Position numbers and translations under genes: made by a program. From contig CAZDTI010000021.1 of NCBI GenBank assembly GCA_964508085.1, forward strand, positions 1 to 39,550: 39,550 nucleotides of DNA, given 5' to 3'. The notes beneath the pieces were generated by a model. That model made no database searches. It was not told the origin of the DNA and worked only from the letters and a program-made list of their open reading frames with translations. Position 1 is the stretch's first letter, and each line of letters starts with the position of its first letter. This document shows positions 34,626 to 39,550 of the stretch, in pieces. Origin of the DNA: CALGLS01 sp964508085. GTDB taxonomy: Bacteria; Bacteroidota; Bacteroidia; Chitinophagales; Saprospiraceae.

Positions 34626-36878
34626 CTACTTCACCATAAACTTCACAACCTTTGACAACTCTCCACTCGTAACTTTACAGTAATACAAACCTCCTGTTAA
34701 ACGACTAACATCCATAACTTGCTGACGCCCTACACCTGATTGTTCTCCCACCATTCGACCGAGGTTATCATAGCAACGCAAAAAGGTTTTCTGATCCCCA
34801 TTTCCGTTTATAGTGAAAGTAACTCTATCTGAAGCCGGATTGGGTTTTATTTTAATGTCCAGCATTCCTGCGATATTATTGTTAGGGGAAACACCATCAT
34901 CTGTTTCTATATCAGTATGGTAGATGCTAATTCCTCCTCTTCGATTACCAATGACCATTTCCATAGTTCCACTATTAGTAATATCGTGTAACGCAATATG
35001 CGTACGTTCTCCCGCGATAACTCCCCCTGTCTCATAGCCTTCATAGGTAAAGAAACCATCGAGATTACCATCAATGTTTGTATACTTCTTTATTTGAGCA
35101 TCTAAGGTTCCTAAATATAAAGTATACTGATTTTCATTACTGACAAAGAATGGAGAAGCATTCCCAACAGAAGCAAGTAATCTAGCTTCGACACCACCAA
35201 GAAAAGGAATGTTTGGCGCTAGGGTATCGTCAGGTTCAAACATAGGGACAGTGCTCGATCCAATATTTTTATAGAAGTTAATAGGGCCATTTAACTCGCC
35301 AAGTACTAAGTCATTCAAGCCATCTCTGTCTAAATCAATAATCTGAGGTGCTGCTCGTTGTTTCGTATCGATATTCATCCATGGAAAAACAACTGGTCCA
35401 AATTCCATAGTATTATCAGGACCTGCAATGTTTTCAAAATAGAACAATTGCCCTTGTTGTTCACCAACTACTAAATCCATGTCTCCATCGTTGTCCATAT
35501 CTCCCAGTGTAGGAACCAAGTCGTAGTTTAAGTTATAATCACTCATGGTTAAATAATCGTCATCTACCATCTCGAAAGCCGGATCTGTGTTGGTTCCTAC
35601 ATTATAGAACAAGGTCAACCTAGGGTCTTTTGCTCCACCTGGAACAAAGTAAGTCTCATTCCCAATCAATAAGTCTATCAAACCATCTGCATTAAAGTCA
35701 GCGAAAGCAGGACTGGCCCCAGAACCCATATCAACCATTTCATCCACGAAAAGACGCTCTGAAGTTTTTTCAAATACAGGAGATAAATCTGTATTTGTAT
35801 TTTTATAGTAATGTACGCAGTTGTAATCCTCTCCACCGAGTTCGCCTTTATTAGATGCAACCAACAAGTCCCTTTTTCCATCATTGTTTACGTCAATGTA
35901 AAAACTAGCAGGAAATGTTATTAAATAGACTGATTCGTCGTAAGTTGGATATGCACAATCTTGATCAGTATACCAAGGAGAGCTACTATCTCCACCATTA
36001 ACAGCGAGTAAAATTTCTTGCCCATTTACATCTCCCAATATTATTTCCTTGTCTCCATCATTGTCTTCATCAAATAGTAACAAGGTACTTCCTGCATGCC
36101 TTTGAAGGGCTCCTCCAGATTGGAAGGAGTTGGCGCAAGAATCAAAATCAGGACTTAGATCGAGACAACCTGTAAGTCCACTCTCATATACTCGCCCAAG
36201 GCATTGGTCTTCAATTATAAAATGCAAACTATCTTTTCCAAAGCCATTTTCAACAGAAGTGTTTTTAAACCAATGAATATAACCGCCACCATTACTAAAG
36301 GTAATAATATCCAAATCGCCATCGTAATCAATGTCATCCACTGCAGGATAATCCTCGGTACTGACTAAAAGATTCGTTCTTAGTCCACTACCAGGTAAGG
36401 GAAAATATATGAGATTTTTATCATTGTCATAAAAATTAAACCGCTCAAAGTGCAACTCATCATCTTCGAAATAACCTTTATGAACCTGAAAGCCATCCAC
36501 TCCAGGAAAATCACTATAGCTAAAAATATCCATGGCTCCATCATCGTCAAAATCTCGAAGTAAAACCCATTGGGTTAGCTTAGGAAAGTTCTTAGCATAC
36601 GATGGGTCGTAATCATAATCCACCTCGTTAGCGGTTCCTCCATTGATAAAGGTCAAGTGAACATTTCCGACTCTGTCAAAAATGTATAAATCCTGGATTC
36701 CATCGTTGTTTAAGTCAGCAGCAGAAAACTGAGGGGAATTCAATCCGCCTGCTAAAGAATTTCGGTAGGTCTTTCCTTCTACTATAAAGTCTATGTCAGC
36801 CAGAGTGTAATCCTGAGAGAAGCCAAAAAAGGATAGTAACAATAAACAGGTTGTTGAAATTAGAACTTTGATTTTCAT
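34626..36878 (-). CDS. Secreted FG-GAP/VCBS-repeat protein with type A T9SS domain
   Basis: A 750-residue protein with a signal peptide (MKIKVLISTTCLLLLSFFGF, cleavage near SQ). At least eight FG-GAP/VCBS calcium-binding loops of the form DxDxDGxxDLxxx are present: DLNNDGIQDLYIF, DFDDDGAMDIFS, DIDYDGDLDIIT, DEDNDGDKEIILG, DVNNDGKRDLLVA, DFNADGLIDLLIG, DMDNDGDMDLVVG, DLDRDGLNDLVLG. This indicates an integrin-alpha-like beta-propeller. The C-terminus (about 675-750) is a type A sorting domain: IKPNPASDRVTF ... YDNLGRM ... DVSRLTGGLYYCKVTSG ... KFMVK. It should be secreted through T9SS and anchored or released. The binding partner is unknown. Confidence 0.93.
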   Translation of the reverse strand: MKIKVLISTTCLLLLSFFGFSQDYTLADIDFIVEGKTYRNSLAGGLNSPQFSAADLNNDGIQDLYIFDRVGNVHLTFINGGTANEVDYDYDPSYAKNFPKLTQWVLLRDFDDDGAMDIFSYSDFPGVDGFQVHKGYFEDDELHFERFNFYDNDKNLIYFPLPGSGLRTNLLVSTEDYPAVDDIDYDGDLDIITFSNGGGYIHWFKNTSVENGFGKDSLHFIIEDQCLGRVYESGLTGCLDLSPDFDSCANSFQSGGALQRHAGSTLLLFDEDNDGDKEIILGDVNGQEILLAVNGGDSSSPWYTDQDCAYPTYDESVYLITFPASFYIDVNNDGKRDLLVASNKGELGGEDYNCVHYYKNTNTDLSPVFEKTSERLFVDEMVDMGSGASPAFADFNADGLIDLLIGNETYFVPGGAKDPRLTLFYNVGTNTDPAFEMVDDDYLTMSDYNLNYDLVPTLGDMDNDGDMDLVVGEQQGQLFYFENIAGPDNTMEFGPVVFPWMNIDTKQRAAPQIIDLDRDGLNDLVLGELNGPINFYKNIGSSTVPMFEPDDTLAPNIPFLGGVEARLLASVGNASPFFVSNENQYTLYLGTLDAQIKKYTNIDGNLDGFFTYEGYETGGVIAGERTHIALHDITNSGTMEMVIGNRRGGISIYHTDIETDDGVSPNNNIAGMLDIKIKPNPASDRVTFTINGNGDQKTFLRCYDNLGRMVGEQSGVGRQQVMDVSRLTGGLYYCKVTSGELSKVVKFMVK

Positions 36879-37027
36879 AATGATTCTTAGTTTTCACAAT
36901 GATACAAAAAGGAAAGTACAGGTGGACTTTATTTAGATAAATATTACGAATCTTTCTATCTAATGTTCTGACTCACGTCAGTATTCCCCCTCTCTTTTCC
37001 CAAGTTATGAATTTACTAATAAGAACG

Positions 37028-37035
37028 CAAAAATA
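37028..37035 (-). promoter_or_regulatory. Possible -7 element for the FG-GAP gene
   Basis: On the minus strand it reads TATTTTTG, which fits TAnnTTTG, but in an AT-rich context. It would give a leader of about 143 nt. No -33 TTG at normal spacing. Confidence 0.3.
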
Positions 37036-37111
37036 AAGGTAAGGGTTGAGTAAGTCAGAGAATCCTTTGCCTTTCCCCATACAAATTCGGTCTTTTTCCT
37101 ATATTCGTCGC

Positions 37112-37792
37112 ATGAAATACCAAACCTTACTCTTTGATGCCGACAATACACTCTGGGATTTTGACCTTTCTGAAAAATTTGCGCTGTTCCGTGTTTTGGC
37201 TGAAGAAAATATAGAATTCGATCCTGATATGATGGAGACCTGGCATGCGGTGAACAAATTATGCTGGCATCAACTGGAAGAAGGGTTGCTTTCTGCCGAA
37301 GATCTACGCTGGGTACGTTGGGAGCGATTCTTTGAGCAACTCCAAAAGTCAGCAGATTATAAAAAGCTAGGGCAACGCTATTCTATGCACTTAGGTACTA
37401 CTGATTTTATGATTCCAGGGGCTAAGGCTTTATTGGAGAAATTGAATGTACAGCGTAACCTCGTACTAGTTACCAACGGTTTGAAAGAAGTACAGAGAAA
37501 GCGTTTACAGAACACCAATATTTCGCATTACTTTGATGCCATTGTTATTTCTGATGAAATTGGTGTTTCTAAGCCCCATTCCGCATTTTTTGATCACGTT
37601 TTTACAGAAATCGGGCATCCAAATAAAGCGGAGACTTTGATGATTGGAGATAGTTTGAGTTCGGATATATTGGGTGGAAATAATTACGGACTGGATACTT
37701 GTTGGTATAACCCCAAAAAGAAACTGGCAAACTCCGGAGTGGTTGCGAAATATGAAATTAAGGGCTTGGAGGAGTTGTGGAAGATCGTTTAG
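37112..37792 (+). CDS. YjjG-like HAD-superfamily hydrolase
   Basis: The ATG at 37112 starts MKYQTLLFDADNTLWDFD, a typical HAD N-terminus; an upstream TTG frame start (37046) would add 22 residues without homology. The 226-residue product has motif I DADNT (Asp9, Asp11, Thr13), motif II LVTNG, the motif III Lys in VSKPHSAFF and motif IV MIGDSLSSDILGG. The cap is helical and the length fits YjjG, which dephosphorylates noncanonical pyrimidine nucleotides and house-cleans the pool. Substrate specificity is inferred from overall resemblance only. Its 3' end overlaps the convergent EamA gene by 35 bp. Confidence 0.87.
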   Translation: MKYQTLLFDADNTLWDFDLSEKFALFRVLAEENIEFDPDMMETWHAVNKLCWHQLEEGLLSAEDLRWVRWERFFEQLQKSADYKKLGQRYSMHLGTTDFMIPGAKALLEKLNVQRNLVLVTNGLKEVQRKRLQNTNISHYFDAIVISDEIGVSKPHSAFFDHVFTEIGHPNKAETLMIGDSLSSDILGGNNYGLDTCWYNPKKKLANSGVVAKYEIKGLEELWKIV

Positions 37793-38705
37793 AATACCAG
37801 CCCACCAAAGCTTTTACTTGTCCATTTATAAAGAGCACTCCCGTAAGTAGCAAAGTGGCAGCAAATATGGATTGAGTAGATACGAATTCTGAATTCAGCC
37901 AGGCGCCTAAAAACAATGCAATTACAGGGTTGACAAAGGCAGAAGTTGATACCTTATCCGGGGATACGTTTTTTATTAAATAATTGAAGGCGGAAAAGGT
38001 AAGTACTGAGCCAAAAATAATCAAATACACCAATGACCATATTGCTATTGGAGGTACCGCTGTCATTTCGAAACCAGCCCACTCTCCTAGCACCTGACTA
38101 ATGGCAAACATCATCAAGCCTCCAAAAAACATTTGCAAAGCCGAACTTTGAAAAATAGAGTCTGGTAGATCAGCATCCTTCATCCATATCAAGGAAAATC
38201 CCCAGGTCAACAGGGCCATAAAAATTGCAGCAACACCTATCCACCATTCTGGGTCAGAACTATACTGAGGTTGCTCTCCCAAAAAGTACATTCCAACCAA
38301 GCCAACAATTACGCCTGTCCAACTATACCGATTTGGTTTTTGACTGCGCATCAACCACATTAAGAATACGACTATTAAGGGTTGAAAAGCAACCACTAAA
38401 GATGTAATCCCGGAGTCCATAAACTTTAAAGACCAGACAACCAGACCATTACCTATAGCAAATAACATAAATCCTGCAATAATGGTATTTTTAAGCTGAA
38501 TTTTAGTGATGGGATTTTTATTATGAGAATAGCTAATCGCATAAAGTAAAACACCCGCTATAACAAACCTCGTACCTGCATAAATAAAGGGTGGCACGGA
38601 AGCAACACCCCAGGCATTCGCCAAATAAGTAGAGCCCCAAACCACATAAACCAAAAAAAAAGAAATTCCGATTAACCAGAATTCCCGACCTTTGTTATTT
38701 AGCAT
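37758..38705 (-). CDS. EamA/DMT-family transporter
   Basis: A 315-residue inner-membrane protein with ten hydrophobic segments. It starts with WLIGISFFLVYVVWGSTYLA, the typical EamA beginning (VWGSTY), and has two tandem EamA halves. The first has GITSLVVAFQPLIVVFLMWL, the second has FSAFNYLIKNVSPDKVSTSAFVNPVIALFLGAWL. Family members export amino acids, metabolites or drugs. The substrate cannot be told. The start (ATG at 38705) fits the domain. It overlaps the convergent HAD gene at its 3' end. Confidence 0.93.
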   Translation of the reverse strand: MLNNKGREFWLIGISFFLVYVVWGSTYLANAWGVASVPPFIYAGTRFVIAGVLLYAISYSHNKNPITKIQLKNTIIAGFMLFAIGNGLVVWSLKFMDSGITSLVVAFQPLIVVFLMWLMRSQKPNRYSWTGVIVGLVGMYFLGEQPQYSSDPEWWIGVAAIFMALLTWGFSLIWMKDADLPDSIFQSSALQMFFGGLMMFAISQVLGEWAGFEMTAVPPIAIWSLVYLIIFGSVLTFSAFNYLIKNVSPDKVSTSAFVNPVIALFLGAWLNSEFVSTQSIFAATLLLTGVLFINGQVKALVGWYSKRSSTTPPSP

Positions 38706-38778
38706 TTAAAATTTATTTGTTCTAATCTATTTTACCTAGGAATTCCGAAATAATAGATAGACACTTTTCTTAACCAAC

Positions 38779-39550
38779 TCACAAAACGCCTCCACTCAAC
38801 TTTTTCAACAGATGCATCATTTTAACGTTTATAGCTGGATTTGCATTGAAAAATTTACCATTAATAACCAACCATTCTTCAGATAGTTCAATGCTTTTTA
38901 TTTCTTTGTAATCTAATTGTTGAGCTTTGTTGAAATGTGCTTTCCAATATAGGCCCTTGTTTGTCAAAGCAAAGCCTTCGCGACAAGATCCAAAAATAGT
39001 TTGATCACAAATTAGAAATACCTTTTCCGCTCCTTCTGTAAAAAGAAAATAATCTAAGGCGTTTTTCAACTTAAGCTTAGGCATCTCCTCAATGTTGCTA
39101 TACCATTTCTCCTGTTCTTCTTCAAGATTCAGGTAATCCAGGACCATGTCTCCTAAAAATTGGTTTGAGATCGAACGATCTTCATATTGCAAGACCTTCT
39201 CTGTAAGCGGACTATCGTGAACATTCCCAGCATCAATAATGAGGAAACGATTCAAAAGGGCATCAAACTTTTTAGAAAGATATTCATCTACTTGACGAGC
39301 GGCATGAGGGGAGTTATCTGAATGCAATAAATAAGATTGTTCCGCCATTTCCTTAGCTTCCTCATCAAAGGATTTCAAAAAGGCGGAATCATAAAAAGTG
39401 TTTACATAATCATCAAAATAGTCACTATTGCCTTCCGATTCTAAGCGTTCTTTTAATGTCTTTAGAAAGTAGGTTCGAAATTGGACGGGAAGGCGGACGC
39501 TTTCTCCGAAATCCAAAGGATATTTGGCCTTGTAAATGCCCTGTATGCGT
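38779..39550 (-). CDS. Protein with C-terminal PH/GRAM-like domain, 5'-truncated by window edge
   Basis: The minus-strand frame is open to the window's last base; the TTG at 39516 is internal, so the N-terminus is missing. About 256 residues are visible. The first 140 are charged and helical with no recognised motif. The last about 85 (VFLICDQTIFGSCREGFALT, NKGLYWK, LDYKEIKSIELSEEWLVING) form a beta-rich module seen in bacterial proteins whose transmembrane or zinc-ribbon partners vary, similar to the PH-like 'FALTDKGIYWK' type. The function is unknown. No signal is visible because of the truncation. It ends 74 bp before the EamA start on the same strand, so the two might be co-transcribed. 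Confidence 0.75.
   Translation of the reverse strand, partial: RIQGIYKAKYPLDFGESVRLPVQFRTYFLKTLKERLESEGNSDYFDDYVNTFYDSAFLKSFDEEAKEMAEQSYLLHSDNSPHAARQVDEYLSKKFDALLNRFLIIDAGNVHDSPLTEKVLQYEDRSISNQFLGDMVLDYLNLEEEQEKWYSNIEEMPKLKLKNALDYFLFTEGAEKVFLICDQTIFGSCREGFALTNKGLYWKAHFNKAQQLDYKEIKSIELSEEWLVINGKFFNANPAINVKMMHLLKKLSGGVL

Noticed and set aside
37046..37111. 22-residue N-terminal extension of the HAD hydrolase
   Set aside because: Needs a TTG start and adds residues before the normal HAD N-terminus MKYQTLLFDADNT.

Overview
The window comes from a member of the Bacteroidota, most likely the Saprospiria/Saprospiraceae or a close marine lineage. The evidence is several kinds. There are two very large secreted proteins with the CHU_C (type B) type IX secretion sorting domain and a third with a type A domain. 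There is a SusC/SusD pair, and lipoproteins whose lipobox Cys is followed by acidic residues. Many intergenic regions carry the Bacteroidota -7 promoter element TAnnTTTG. MqnD points to futalosine-route menaquinone synthesis. The DNA is AT-rich throughout, with no sign of a plasmid, prophage or insertion sequence, and I saw no tRNA or rRNA gene.

Layout. 1-3.6 kb: 3' part of mqnD, alanine dehydrogenase and ornithine aminotransferase (amino-acid catabolism). 3.8-9.3 kb: a probable envelope operon of a 1041-aa TPR protein, an outer-membrane barrel and a small lipoprotein. 9.4-9.8 kb: a solitary ccmE of the CxxxY type with a near-ideal promoter. 9.9-12.9 kb (minus): a membrane-anchored CotH-like/beta-helix protein and a BACON-like lipoprotein. 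13.2-17.8 kb (minus): a 1533-aa SprB-repeat secreted protein. 18.4-18.75 kb (minus): a DUF983 protein. 19.4-24.3 kb: susC-susD with a leader of about 360 nt and a good terminator. 24.3-26.5 kb: a DUF3179 lipoprotein and a barrel protein. 26.7-28.6 kb (minus): malate synthase and a 53-aa two-helix membrane protein. 29.1-32.1 kb: a 1018-aa Ig-like/CHU_C secreted protein. 32.1-34.5 kb: a five-copy array of structured elements, then a SAM-I riboswitch controlling metZ. 34.6-39.55 kb: an FG-GAP/type A secreted protein, a YjjG-like HAD phosphatase, an EamA transporter and the C-terminal part of an unrecognised protein.

Physiology. The enzymes suggest an aerobic heterotroph using amino acids and C2 units (ald, rocD, malate synthase). 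It takes up nutrients through SusCD and other barrels and displays T9SS-exported adhesin-like proteins. No carbohydrate-active enzyme accompanies the susCD pair here.

The most unusual feature is the five-copy array at 32169-32820. Each copy has a nearly invariant stretch of about 25 nt, then a hairpin whose stem changes by compensatory substitutions while one G.U wobble stays fixed in four copies, and usually a T-tract. Three copies repeat with an exact 80-bp period. It looks like a family of tandem small structured RNAs or attenuator-like elements that I cannot assign to a known class.
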